A DNA stretch of 64,000 bases from Neptunomonas japonica JAMM 1380. GTDB lineage: Bacteria; Pseudomonadota; Gammaproteobacteria; Pseudomonadales; Balneatricaceae. The stretch is taken from positions 744,001-808,000 of the forward strand of contig NZ_AP014546.1 in NCBI RefSeq assembly GCF_016592555.1, written 5' to 3'. Below are positions 33,785-42,928 of the stretch, piece after piece; the stretch's first letter is position 1; each line of letters opens with the position of its first letter. Position numbers and translations under genes: made by a program. Under the pieces are notes generated by a model. That model was not told the DNA's origin. It saw nothing but the letters and a program-made list of their open reading frames with translations, and did no database searches.

Positions 33785-35851
33785 ATGTCTAGTTTCAATT
33801 TGCTAAATTTAGGTAATCAGGCGCTTAGGTCTAATCAGGCGGCGTTGTCGACGGTTGGACAAAATATATCCAATGTAAATACACCTGGGTATAGCCGTCA
33901 GATTGCTAATTTTTCCACACTGCCAGATCAGACCGGCGTGCAGGTTGATTCTATTGATCGTATCACTAATAAATTTCTGGCTCAGCAGTTGTGGTCAGAT
34001 TTGTCCTCTTATAATCAGACGTCGACCTATGCAAACATGTCTGGCGAGTTAGATAACCTCCTAGCGACCGAAACAACCAGTGTCTCTAATGCGTTGGATC
34101 AGTATTTCAGTGCAGTGCAAAATGTAGTAGATGACCCTGTTTCAATTCCTAACAGAGAGCTGTTTGTTGCACAATCAGATGCGCTTGTTAAACGCTTTAA
34201 TGATTTAGATGCACATATCAATCGCCAAAGCACCACCATTAACAGTGTAATTGATGACTTGGCTAGCCAGATTAACTCACTGGCTACAAGCATCGCTGAA
34301 ACCAATACCAGTATTCGTATAGCTACCTCATCCGGTAATTCTGCTAATGAACTGAAAGACCAACGAGAAGAGCTAACGAACCAGTTATCTGAGCTTGTGG
34401 GTATTAAAGTCATAGAGCAAGGCGAGCAGTTTAGTGTTTTTATCGGTAACGGACAGCCTTTGGTAGTAGGTGTTGCTGCCAGTCAGATACAGTCGGTGCA
34501 AGGTGATCCAGATAGCTCTCAGAATGAACTGGCAATTGTCGTTTCAGGTAACAAAGTTACCGTTTCAGATGAATTGAGCGGTGGCCGAATTGGAGGGTTA
34601 CTCCAGTACCGGGAAGAAGCACTAAATGACGCGCGTGATGAGCTGGGTCGGATCGCAATTGGCTTTTCAGAAAGTATGAATACACTGCATCGTGCAGGTA
34701 TGGATCTTGATAACCAGTTGGGCGCCGATATATTCAGTGATGTAAATAGCAGCGCTTTGCAAAGCAGCCGCCTTACTGCCAAGTCAGATAACCAGTCAAA
34801 GTTTAGTGGTGGCAGTGGTGTTGAAATCAAAGATATATCCAAGCTGCAAGCGTCTGATTACGAGCTGACATACGATAGTGATAATAGTATTACCTTGGTT
34901 CGAAATAGTGATGGCAAGCAAATCCGAGTTAATCAGATGGCGGCGGTTACACCTGACGATCCTTTGTTAACGACGGCTGATCCTGGGTATAAACAAGCGG
35001 CAGTTGCAGCCGTTGATGAAGAAGGCGAGTTTTTCCTTGGCTCAGATGGAAAGACATTGTCTTTCCAAGTTGATGGTATGAAAGTTACCCTTAACACGGA
35101 TACTCGATTTGCTAAAGGAGATACCTATCTTATTCAGCCGGTGCGCACAGGTGCAGAAGACCTATCACTGAAACTTAACGATGCGAGAAAACTTGCGCTA
35201 GCATCTCCTGTTAGGGTAACAGCAGACAGTGATAATAATGGTTCAGGTGTTGCTACAGTGGCTGTGACTGATCCAGAGAAGTTACGCTTGTCTAATAGCA
35301 GTGAACTGACACCGCCTGTGTCGATAGTCTTTAATGCGCCAGCTCCCCCGACGGTTGCTGACCCCACGCCAAAAATGACGTACACCGTTTACGATGTGAG
35401 TGATCCATCCGACCCCCAAGCCTTGAGTACCAGTGAATATGAGGAGGGGGCAACGATAGCGCTCAATGGTTACAGTGTCGAAATAGGTAATGAGCCGCAA
35501 GCAGGTGATCGTTTTAGTTTCACTTTTAATCACAATGGCGTATCTGATAACCGTAATGCGTTGGGGTTATCTAATTTGCAGCAAGAAAGTAACTTGAATG
35601 GTGGTAATTACCAAGACCTCTACAGTAGTTTGGTCGAGCGTGTTGGTACGCGTACGGCAACATCACGTATTACAGTAGAAGCAAACAAGGCGGTGTTGGA
35701 CTCAACCAGCAGTGCAAAATCCAGTGTGTCGGGGGTTAACCTTGATGAAGAAGCAGCCAAGTTGGTACAGTTTCAGCAAGCGTATCAAGCATCTGCACAA
35801 CTGATAAAAACATCACAAACACTATTCGACACCTTGTTGAGTAGTATTTAA
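33785..35851 (+). CDS. flgK: Hook-filament junction protein FlgK (HAP1)
   Basis: A 688-residue hook-associated protein. Of two adjacent ATG codons (33782 and 33785) the second is at 5 bases from the perfect AGGAGG. The N-terminal GNQALRSNQAALSTVGQNISNVNTPGYSRQ region and the C-terminal VSGVNLDEEAAKLVQFQQAYQASAQLIKT are diagnostic. It is longer than the enteric protein (about 550) through a central insertion (about 320-580). FlgN is its chaperone. Confidence 0.95.
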   Translation: MSSFNLLNLGNQALRSNQAALSTVGQNISNVNTPGYSRQIANFSTLPDQTGVQVDSIDRITNKFLAQQLWSDLSSYNQTSTYANMSGELDNLLATETTSVSNALDQYFSAVQNVVDDPVSIPNRELFVAQSDALVKRFNDLDAHINRQSTTINSVIDDLASQINSLATSIAETNTSIRIATSSGNSANELKDQREELTNQLSELVGIKVIEQGEQFSVFIGNGQPLVVGVAASQIQSVQGDPDSSQNELAIVVSGNKVTVSDELSGGRIGGLLQYREEALNDARDELGRIAIGFSESMNTLHRAGMDLDNQLGADIFSDVNSSALQSSRLTAKSDNQSKFSGGSGVEIKDISKLQASDYELTYDSDNSITLVRNSDGKQIRVNQMAAVTPDDPLLTTADPGYKQAAVAAVDEEGEFFLGSDGKTLSFQVDGMKVTLNTDTRFAKGDTYLIQPVRTGAEDLSLKLNDARKLALASPVRVTADSDNNGSGVATVAVTDPEKLRLSNSSELTPPVSIVFNAPAPPTVADPTPKMTYTVYDVSDPSDPQALSTSEYEEGATIALNGYSVEIGNEPQAGDRFSFTFNHNGVSDNRNALGLSNLQQESNLNGGNYQDLYSSLVERVGTRTATSRITVEANKAVLDSTSSAKSSVSGVNLDEEAAKLVQFQQAYQASAQLIKTSQTLFDTLLSSI

Positions 35852-35866
35852 GAAGGAGGTTGAGTT

Positions 35867-37141
35867 ATGCGTATTTCAACCCAGCAACAGTATTTTAAAT
35901 CGATAGACCAGATGCAGAACTCGCAATCTAAACTGGCAGACTTGCAGAACCAGATATCGACGGGCAAAAAACTGCAAACTCCTTCTGATGATCCAGTAGC
36001 GGCAGCGCAGGTGGTTAAGCTAGAGCGCGAATTGGCGCAGTATGAGAAGTACGACGATAATATTAATGTCACCCAGCGTCGTTTGGAATTAGAAGATTCC
36101 ATATTGGATGATATTAATATAGCCACAGATAGAATGCGTGAGATAACCCTTCAAGCGGGTAATGGAACACTCAATGATCAGGGGCGTGAAGCCGTAGCCA
36201 ATGAATTGAAACAGCTATCAGGTTATGTCGCAGGCTTGATGAATACCAAAGATTCTCAAGGAGAGTATCTTTTTGCCGGTAGCCGAGGGGCAACAACGCC
36301 GTATGTATTAGAAGGCGATAGGTATGAATATAAAGGTGATGATGGGCAGCGCCAAATTCAAGTAGGGGCAGCGCTGTATATGCCTTCAAACGATTCAGGT
36401 AACTACCTTTTTGAAGCCGTAGATGATGAGTTGAGTGTTGCGTTATCAGGCGCTTCTGTTGCAAGTAACAGTGCCTTTGTTGATAGCGCTACGTTTGCAA
36501 ACGAAACAGAAGAAGAAAGGTTTACTGCTGCTGCACAAATGGCCGGTTGGGGTGATTTGACAGTGAGAACAACAGAGACGGCTCCACTACCCTCTGGAGT
36601 GTTTACCTTTGATGTGTTGGATAGTGGTGGAAACGCAGTTAAAGATCAGTTCGATAATGTGGTTACAGGCAACTTTTCAACCAACCCTGTTAGCGTAAAT
36701 GTACATGGGATGGATATAGTTATCCATGAACCGACAGCAGCTGAATCTGGAGATATTGTATTAACAGTATCGTCTGAAAAGAAAAATATTTTAGATGTGG
36801 CTATGGATCTTGCTGATGTATTAGCTGAACCGGTTCTCTCTGATGAAGATCGCACTGTGTTGAATGAGGCAGTGGCTAAGGGGATTGATCAATTTAAACA
36901 AGTTGCTGAACGCAATATCGAAGCAAGAACAACGTTAGGCTCGCGCCTCGGAACATTGGAGCAGATTAGTGGCTCTAATTTGGACTTTGAATTGTTTACT
37001 AAAAGTGCGTTATCGCGCCTTGAGGATGCTGATTTGGCATCGGTGATCAGCCAGTTTAAGTTGCAAGAGGTCACTTTGGAGGCGTCGCAGGCAACGTTTG
37101 GCCGAATATCATCATTGTCTTTATTTAATTACATCAACTGA
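35867..37141 (+). CDS. flgL: Hook-filament junction protein FlgL (HAP3)
   Basis: A 424-residue junction protein, with the flagellin-like N-terminus (MRISTQQQYFKSIDQMQNSQ, LQNQISTGKKLQTPSDDPVA) and C-terminus (LSRLEDADLASVISQFKLQE). A strong AGAAGGAGG precedes the start. It follows flgK by 15 bp and is ended by a hairpin terminator that overlaps the end of the opposite FliT-like gene. Confidence 0.95.
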   Translation: MRISTQQQYFKSIDQMQNSQSKLADLQNQISTGKKLQTPSDDPVAAAQVVKLERELAQYEKYDDNINVTQRRLELEDSILDDINIATDRMREITLQAGNGTLNDQGREAVANELKQLSGYVAGLMNTKDSQGEYLFAGSRGATTPYVLEGDRYEYKGDDGQRQIQVGAALYMPSNDSGNYLFEAVDDELSVALSGASVASNSAFVDSATFANETEEERFTAAAQMAGWGDLTVRTTETAPLPSGVFTFDVLDSGGNAVKDQFDNVVTGNFSTNPVSVNVHGMDIVIHEPTAAESGDIVLTVSSEKKNILDVAMDLADVLAEPVLSDEDRTVLNEAVAKGIDQFKQVAERNIEARTTLGSRLGTLEQISGSNLDFELFTKSALSRLEDADLASVISQFKLQEVTLEASQATFGRISSLSLFNYIN

Positions 37142-37212
37142 GTGTAGTTGCGCCATCTTATATATTAGGTGCTAACTACTTGCGGGTTTTATTTATGTAA
37201 TATGACACAGAG

Positions 37213-37239
37213 GCTTATCAGGTTGACTGATAAGCTTTT
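37213..37239 (+). terminator. Terminator after flgL
   Basis: Arms GCTTATCAG and CTGATAAGC with a 5-base loop, followed by TTTTGTCATTTTT. It lies 70 bp past flgL and overlaps the last codons of the minus-strand FliT-like gene. A T-run is present only on the plus strand. Confidence 0.75.
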
Positions 37240-37523
37240 GTCATTTTTGCCCCTTTGCTCGCTTGTTTTCGCTCGTTTGCTAATGCCTGAATCTGCGCTG
37301 TTATTTTAGGCATCATCAAGGCGTCAATTTTTTGTATTTCCATTACCAAACGTTCTATATCGCGTGAGCTGCTTTCGTCTTTAGGTGCGTTAAGAAGCTC
37401 TGCCTGCTGTATTAATTTAGCTCTGTTGAGCTGTAACTGCTCAACTTTTTGCCACTCTTCTTGTAAAGATAATTCGCTTATTTCTATTGTTATATCAAGC
37501 ACTTGCTGTATTTTTTTGAGCAT
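37218..37523 (-). CDS. FliT-like flagellar export chaperone (tentative)
   Basis: A 101-residue, almost fully helical protein read opposite to its neighbours. The start at 37523 is chosen because GAGGG lies 7 bases upstream; the open frame extends further upstream to 37694 but overlaps the fliC promoter region. The pattern EISELSLQEEWQKVEQLQLNRAKLIQQAELL resembles FliT, which binds FliD and regulates export. FliT is usually encoded after fliS; no other candidate lies there. Similarity is judged by eye from length, helical pattern and context. Confidence 0.6.
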   Translation of the reverse strand: MLKKIQQVLDITIEISELSLQEEWQKVEQLQLNRAKLIQQAELLNAPKDESSSRDIERLVMEIQKIDALMMPKITAQIQALANERKQASKGAKMTKAYQST

Positions 37524-37625
37524 TATTAATCCCTCGTTCTTTTGTACTAAAGCATACATTGCACAGGCCGCTATATAAAGTATTCGAACCATAATGCAGT
37601 TGTAGAAGAAATTGAAAATAAACTC

Positions 37626-37652
37626 TAAAGCAGTAGCCATATTGGTCGATAA
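37626..37652 (+). promoter_or_regulatory. Sigma-28 (FliA) promoter of fliC
   Basis: TAAA, 15 bases, then GTCGATAA (7/8 against GCCGATAA), 95 bp upstream of the flagellin start. This is the expected late-class promoter. Confidence 0.87.
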
Positions 37653-37747
37653 CTTAAACATAGCCGGTGTGATGCAGATCCTTTTCAACAGCATCCAACG
37701 GAAATGTACACTAAAAGCCAGTCAGATCTGGTGAAGGAGAAGCTCTT

Positions 37748-39742
37748 ATGTCTATGGTAATCAATTCCAACATTATGTCACTTACAGCTCAGCGTAACTT
37801 GACACTATCTCAGAATGATCAGAACTCAGCGATGGAACGTTTGACCAGTGGTAAACGTATCAACTCCGCTTCTGATGATGCTGCAGGTTTGGCTATCTCT
37901 AACCGAATGACTTCTCAGATCCAGGGTCTGAATCAGGCTGTACGTAACGCTAACGATGGTGCGTCATTGATCCAAACAGCGGAAGGTGCGCTGGAAGAAT
38001 CTACCAACATCCTGCAACGTATGCGTGAACTGTCTATCCAGTCTGGTAACGGAACTTACTCAAGTGGTGACCGTTCTAAAATGAATGCTGAGGTTAAGCA
38101 GCTGGTATCTGAGCTGGATCGTATCTCTGAAACTACCAGCTTTAACGGTCAGAACGTACTAGACGGCACGTTAGGTACGGTTTCATTGCAAGTAGGTTCT
38201 GAAGCGAACCAGACGATTGAAATGAAAATCGGTGCAATGGACTCTAAATCGCTTGGTATGGGCTCTACTAGTGCTGATGTGCTAAGTGGCAATATCACTA
38301 AAGCAAACATTGATATAGCGAATAACTCTGTAACCATTAATGGCCAGTCTGTAATGGCTATTGGTGAAACTTACGATGGTGCTGCTGCTGGCGAAGCGGG
38401 TAACTTGGGCAATCTTGTAGATGCAGTTAATACTAACGTTCGTGGTGTTACTGCTTCAACATATGCAGAAGTAACCGCTACTACTGCAGGCGATGGTTTG
38501 CTGGTTGAAGGAACTGATGTCTTTACTGCTACATTGACGAAGTTGGACGGTACTACTGCTGCCATTAGTGTGACGGGTACCGAGAATATGGACGACTTGG
38601 TTTCAAAATTGAATGAGCAAGGTGGTGGGTTGATCTCTGCTTCTGTTACAGATGATGGTGAGTTGAGTATTAGTGCAGAAAATGTTGCATCAATAGCTAT
38701 TGCCGATCTTGGTGGTGCTGCTGGTACCATGACTGCGACTACAGAAGCCTCTATTTCACTAACTTCTGATGATGGTGGTGATATTGTTGTAGAGCGTGGT
38801 TCTGCTGGTACATCTGCTGATTTAACCGCACTTGGTTTTCGTGAAAATAACGTGGCTGGCGTAATTGAAGGGGCAGCAGGTACTGGTGCAACTTTAGCGG
38901 CAGGCGATGTTACTATTAATGGTACTAAAGTTGGTGCTGGTGAAGGTGGCTCTTTGGCTGATACATTATCTGCAATCAATAAAGTGAGTGATGATACGGG
39001 CGTCACGGCTACAGCTTTTACATCAGTTGAAATTGATGTGGGTGTTAAAACGGGTGCTCATACAGCAGCTAACTTCCATATGAATGGTGTGATTATTAAC
39101 AGTGGTGCTGACCTTGATGCACTCGTTACAAATATGAATGCTAAAACAGACGAGACAGGTGTTACCGCTACGCTTTCTGGCAATCAGCTGCGCTTAGAAG
39201 GTGATGTAGGCGCTATTACATTTGGTACTGCTGCAGGTCTTTCTGATAGTGGTGCTGCCTTAGCCGCTGCACTTGATGGGGGTGGTACAGTTACTGCAGC
39301 AGATGGCGTAGGTGGTGTTAAGCTTACATCCGATAGCGGAGCGCCAATCAGCGTTGATGTAAACACTAATGGTGCAAATGCTACAGGCTTGTTAGATGCT
39401 AATACTACAGCTAACGGTAAGTTTGGAGCAGCAGTTAACAGCATTGATATCTCAACGGCTGCTGGTGCGCAAAAAGCGATCGGTGTTATCGATAATGCAC
39501 TGGAAACTATTAACTCGACTCGTGGTGATATGGGTGCGATCAGCAACCGTCTAGACTTTACTGTAAATAACCTGTCAAGTGTTGCCGAAAACGCATCAGC
39601 CGCTCGTTCACGAATTGAAGATGCTGACTTTGCAGTTGAATCAGCTAACTTGAGTCGTGCACAGGTACTACAGCAGGCGGGTACTGCCATGTTGGCTCAG
39701 GCTAATGCTGCACCTCAGCAGGTACTGTCACTGCTACAGTAA
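37748..39742 (+). CDS. fliC: Flagellin FliC (long, with Flagellin_IN-type repeats)
   Basis: A 664-residue flagellin. The N-terminal D0/D1 (about 1-165) and C-terminal D1/D0 (about 575-664, ending with QQVLSLLQ) are strongly conserved. The middle is acidic, Ala/Gly/Thr-rich and carries three related modules with cores [28 protein letters not shown] and [15 protein letters not shown], which look like Flagellin_IN repeats. AAGGAGA precedes the start. No cysteine or tryptophan is seen, as normal for flagellins. Expression is from the sigma-28 promoter upstream. Confidence 0.96.
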   Translation: MSMVINSNIMSLTAQRNLTLSQNDQNSAMERLTSGKRINSASDDAAGLAISNRMTSQIQGLNQAVRNANDGASLIQTAEGALEESTNILQRMRELSIQSGNGTYSSGDRSKMNAEVKQLVSELDRISETTSFNGQNVLDGTLGTVSLQVGSEANQTIEMKIGAMDSKSLGMGSTSADVLSGNITKANIDIANNSVTINGQSVMAIGETYDGAAAGEAGNLGNLVDAVNTNVRGVTASTYAEVTATTAGDGLLVEGTDVFTATLTKLDGTTAAISVTGTENMDDLVSKLNEQGGGLISASVTDDGELSISAENVASIAIADLGGAAGTMTATTEASISLTSDDGGDIVVERGSAGTSADLTALGFRENNVAGVIEGAAGTGATLAAGDVTINGTKVGAGEGGSLADTLSAINKVSDDTGVTATAFTSVEIDVGVKTGAHTAANFHMNGVIINSGADLDALVTNMNAKTDETGVTATLSGNQLRLEGDVGAITFGTAAGLSDSGAALAAALDGGGTVTAADGVGGVKLTSDSGAPISVDVNTNGANATGLLDANTTANGKFGAAVNSIDISTAAGAQKAIGVIDNALETINSTRGDMGAISNRLDFTVNNLSSVAENASAARSRIEDADFAVESANLSRAQVLQQAGTAMLAQANAAPQQVLSLLQ

Positions 39743-39791
39743 TAAAGCAGTAACGGTAAATAGGTTAGTGAGTTAATAACCCGCTAAATAG

Positions 39792-39819
39792 AATCCCTCA
39801 CCACCGTTGGTGGGGGATT
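39792..39819 (+). terminator. Terminator or attenuator after fliC
   Basis: Arms AATCCCTCACCA and TGGTGGGGGATT (12 bp with one G-T pair) around a CCGT loop, followed by TGTGTTTT. The T-run is imperfect, so partial read-through into flaG is possible. Confidence 0.75.
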
Positions 39820-39854
39820 TGTGTTTTCAGCTCCGCGGGTTTAGGAGGTGTGAA

Positions 39855-40238
39855 ATGTCAGTAGAATCAATGAATGCTAGCAATGTTGCTGCGAGTACGC
39901 AGGTAGCGCAGCAGCCAGCAGCACAGCAAACAAGTAGATCTGGCGAAACAGAAGCTGTTAACCAAGCAGCGTTGTCGCAGTCGGAAGCATCAGAAAAACC
40001 ATCACAAAAAATGACCGCAGATGAAGTGCAGGTAGTTGTTGATAAGCTCAATGAGTTTATGCAAAACGACCAGCGTAATCTTAATTTTAGTATCGATAAA
40101 GATACGGAAGATATGGTTGTGAAGGTGATGGATACTGAAACTCAGGAAGTGATTCGTCAGTTCCCTTCGGAAGAAACCATCAAGCTAGCGAAGCATATTG
40201 AAGGTATGTTAGGTTTAATTTTTAACGATCATGCTTAA
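39855..40238 (+). CDS. flaG: FlaG family flagellar protein
   Basis: A 127-residue protein with a variable Ala/Gln-rich N-terminal half and the conserved FlaG core NFSIDKDTEDMVVKVMDTETQ followed by EVIRQFPSEE. The start at 39855 is chosen due to the AGGAGGTG 5-6 bases upstream; an earlier in-frame ATG at 39807 lies inside the terminator. FlaG affects filament length in some Vibrio and Pseudomonas species; the exact role is unclear. Confidence 0.93.
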   Translation: MSVESMNASNVAASTQVAQQPAAQQTSRSGETEAVNQAALSQSEASEKPSQKMTADEVQVVVDKLNEFMQNDQRNLNFSIDKDTEDMVVKVMDTETQEVIRQFPSEETIKLAKHIEGMLGLIFNDHA

Positions 40239-40270
40239 ATAAAGTTCTACATCAGTAAGAGGAGAAGGTT

Positions 40271-42301
40271 ATGGATACCAATATTGTTTCCGCTTTGGGA
40301 GCTGGCTCCGGTATCGATACCAAGAGTCTGGTTAAGTCGCTGGTAGACGTAGAAAAAGTTCCTCAGCAGGAGCGTTTGGACTCTAAAAAAGAGACGATAA
40401 ATGCTCAGATTTCTGCTTATGGAACATTGAAAAGTAGTTTGTCTGAATTCCAGAAAATACTCGAACCTCTCTCTGATAATGATACCTTTAATGCCCGGGC
40501 TGTCTCATTCCCTGAAACTGATGTTATTAGCCCTAATGCATTGGCTGCCAATGCGCAGGCTGGTACCTATCAAATAGAAGTACTGGAAGTAGCTCAAGCA
40601 CAAGCGCTAGCCGTTAATACCGCTTTTACTGATAAAGATGAAAGTGCAAATGCGACAGGCAACCTAACTATACGTTTGGGTAACTGGACGTATGATGTGG
40701 ATAATAACCCAACATCGTTCGCTGAGAATGAGGGCAAAACAGCGCTTGCATTGGAAATCGCTGCTGATGACTCAATACAAGATATAGCCGATAAGATAAA
40801 CAAAGCCGAGTCAGATGTGCAGGCATCGGTCTTATTAGTTGATGGGCAATATCAGTTAATGATTTCAGCACCCTCTGGTGCTAATAATGCGTTGGAAATC
40901 ACCGGCGATGATCCTAGCCTCGACATGTTCGCCTTTAATGCCGGTAGTTACGCAAGTGTTACAGAAACCCAGCAAGCCCAAGATGCTGAGTTAAAAATTA
41001 ATGGTTTAACAGTCTTTCGTGAAAGCAACGAAATAAGTGACGTCATCCAGGGGTTAACCTTTGATATTAATAAGAAAAGCCCTGATGAGAAATTCACATT
41101 TTCAATCACTGAAGATAAAGCTACCGCAGAGCAGTCTGTTCGTAACTTTGTAGAGGCTTATAATGAGTTGTATGACGCAGCTAAGGCCTTAACCGGTATA
41201 AGTACGGATGCTGAAACGAATGAGTCCTCTAGGGGCGATTTAGCAACAGATAGTTTGGCCAAAAGTGTTTTGTCGCGTATCAGGCAGATGGTGAGTTCTG
41301 AAGTTCCTGGTGTGAGTGATTTTAATTCGTTATCCAATGTGGGTATTCGTACTCAATTGGACGGCAAACTTGAAATTAACGCAGAAGATTTTGATGCCGC
41401 TCTTAAGGATAACTTTGACAAACTCGGTGCCTTATTTGCACCGCAAACATCGTCTTCAACTAATGATGTGGACGTCAGTATTGGTAGCTACGCGACTAAA
41501 ACGGTGTCAGGTGTTTATTCTGGATCTATTACAACAGCGCCAGCCAAAGGCTCTGTTGTAAGTGATGCAGCTTTTGTTGCATTTAATACCGCCGATACTC
41601 CCGCCGGAGATTTTACCTTTACTGTAGAAGTCGATGGGGCAACATCGGAAGAGTTAACCTTGTCAGGTGACTTTTCAACGGCAGATGAATTGCGCTCGGC
41701 ATTACAAGCGTTAATAAACAATGATGATACATTAAAAGCATCAAAAGCTTTTGTCGATGTAACAGTGGAGCCGGGTGGAGAGTTGACACTGGCATCACGT
41801 CAGTATGGTAGTACATCAAAAGTGTCGATAGCGGCTAATGGTGCTGATTTTGCTACATCGACAAACCTTTCAACATCCTCAGTTTCTACCAGTGGGCGCG
41901 ATGTGGCAGGTACAATTAATGGTGAAGCCGCTTTTGGGGCCGGTGAAGTTCTTCTGCCTGCAATTGATACTGATCCATACGGCCTGAACTTGAGTGTGCG
42001 TGAAGGTGCCTCAGGTGATTTCAACTTTACCTTTTCTCAAGGTTTTGCCGGTGAGCTGACTAAGCTTATCGATTCTTTTCTGTCTTCTTCAGGAACTATA
42101 AAAGCACGAGAAACTAGCCTTAATAAGGACTTGGAAGGTATTGATGTTGCGCAAGAGACTCTTGATCGGAAAATGACAAAATACGAAAGTCGACTTTCTC
42201 TACAGTTTCTGGCAATGGAGCGGATTGTTGCAAGCTTTAAAACAACAGGTGATTCATTAACAGGCATCGTTGATCGATTACCGTTTACCGCTAAAAAATA
42301 A
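40271..42301 (+). CDS. fliD: Flagellar filament cap protein FliD (long form)
   Basis: A 676-residue cap protein (HAP2); many homologues have 450-480. The N-terminal FliD_N region (GAGSGIDTKSLVKSLVDVEK), a Flagellin_IN-like module at about 160-220 and the C-terminal region (SGTIKARETSLNKDLEGIDV) with a coiled coil are clear. The extra length includes a duplicated module near 410-560 (FTFTVEVDGATSEELTLSGD). AGAGGAGAAGG precedes the start. It lies between flaG and fliS as usual. Confidence 0.95.
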   Translation: MDTNIVSALGAGSGIDTKSLVKSLVDVEKVPQQERLDSKKETINAQISAYGTLKSSLSEFQKILEPLSDNDTFNARAVSFPETDVISPNALAANAQAGTYQIEVLEVAQAQALAVNTAFTDKDESANATGNLTIRLGNWTYDVDNNPTSFAENEGKTALALEIAADDSIQDIADKINKAESDVQASVLLVDGQYQLMISAPSGANNALEITGDDPSLDMFAFNAGSYASVTETQQAQDAELKINGLTVFRESNEISDVIQGLTFDINKKSPDEKFTFSITEDKATAEQSVRNFVEAYNELYDAAKALTGISTDAETNESSRGDLATDSLAKSVLSRIRQMVSSEVPGVSDFNSLSNVGIRTQLDGKLEINAEDFDAALKDNFDKLGALFAPQTSSSTNDVDVSIGSYATKTVSGVYSGSITTAPAKGSVVSDAAFVAFNTADTPAGDFTFTVEVDGATSEELTLSGDFSTADELRSALQALINNDDTLKASKAFVDVTVEPGGELTLASRQYGSTSKVSIAANGADFATSTNLSTSSVSTSGRDVAGTINGEAAFGAGEVLLPAIDTDPYGLNLSVREGASGDFNFTFSQGFAGELTKLIDSFLSSSGTIKARETSLNKDLEGIDVAQETLDRKMTKYESRLSLQFLAMERIVASFKTTGDSLTGIVDRLPFTAKK

Positions 42302-42338
42302 ATATCAGCTTTATAATAAATTACGCTTTGGAGTGAAA

Positions 42339-42728
42339 ATGAGTATTAACCTGAATGCCATGAAGCAGTATCAGAGTGTGGATCTACGTTCGGCGGTTGA
42401 AACCGCTTCGCCTAAAGAGCTGATCTCCATGTTAGTAGATGGTGCTTTAACGGCAATGGCAAAAGCTAAGGGCGCGATTGAACGAAAAAATATCAGTATG
42501 CGTACGGAGCAGTTAAATAAAGCCAATGATATCATTTTGGGTTTGAAAGATTTTCTAGATCATGAGCAAGGTGGTGAGATAGCCACTAACCTCGATGCTT
42601 TATATGACTATATGGTGCGAACGCTCATGCAAGCCAATAGGAGTAACGATGAAGCTAAGGTTCAAGAAGTAATGAACCTGATGCTGCAAGTTAAATCAGG
42701 TTGGAATGCTATGGAAGTTCCTGCATAA
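42339..42728 (+). CDS. fliS: Flagellin export chaperone FliS
   Basis: A 129-residue helical chaperone binding the C-terminus of flagellin. The start at 42339 follows GGAG by 5 bases; an earlier in-frame ATG overlaps fliD. The motifs QYQSVDLRSAVETASPKELI and LDYMVRTLMQANR-like segment DALYDYMVRTLMQANRSND fit the family. It lies 37 bp after fliD and is followed by a terminator. Confidence 0.95.
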   Translation: MSINLNAMKQYQSVDLRSAVETASPKELISMLVDGALTAMAKAKGAIERKNISMRTEQLNKANDIILGLKDFLDHEQGGEIATNLDALYDYMVRTLMQANRSNDEAKVQEVMNLMLQVKSGWNAMEVPA

Positions 42729-42763
42729 AATGAGTGAGTTGTAGATAAACTACATATGCTCTA

Positions 42764-42798
42764 GGAGCGCTTTTATTAAAAATGGAAGCGCTTTTTTA
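42764..42798 (+). terminator. Terminator after fliS
   Basis: Arms AGCGCTT and AAGCGCT with a 13-base A/T-rich loop, followed by a T-run. Confidence 0.75.
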
Positions 42799-42870
42799 TT
42801 CTTTCGCCAACTATTTGGCAGTCATTTACAAAGCACTGTTTAACCCGTTCCAATTAATCCATCACATTTC

Positions 42871-42898
42871 TTGTTAATCTCTATTCTTCTGCTAGACT
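42871..42898 (+). promoter_or_regulatory. Possible sigma-70 promoter of fleQ
   Basis: TTGTTA, a 16-base spacer, then TAGACT, ending 30 bp before the fleQ ATG. It is a modest match; fleQ is known to use a sigma-70 promoter in Pseudomonas, which is why a housekeeping promoter is expected here. Confidence 0.3.
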
Positions 42899-42928
42899 GT
42901 CAAAAAAATGACATTTTATCAGTGATTT

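Noticed and set aside
37524..37694. Extended N-terminus (57 residues) of the FliT-like gene
   Set aside because: It would run through the fliC sigma-28 promoter and contains no FliT-like sequence; GAGGG precedes the start at 37523.
38371..39006. Long open frame antisense to fliC (211 codons), with a similar one at 39184-39690
   Set aside because: It lies fully inside flagellin on the opposite strand, is low-complexity (Ser/Pro/Val-rich) and follows from the biased codon pattern of the Ala/Gly/Thr-rich region.
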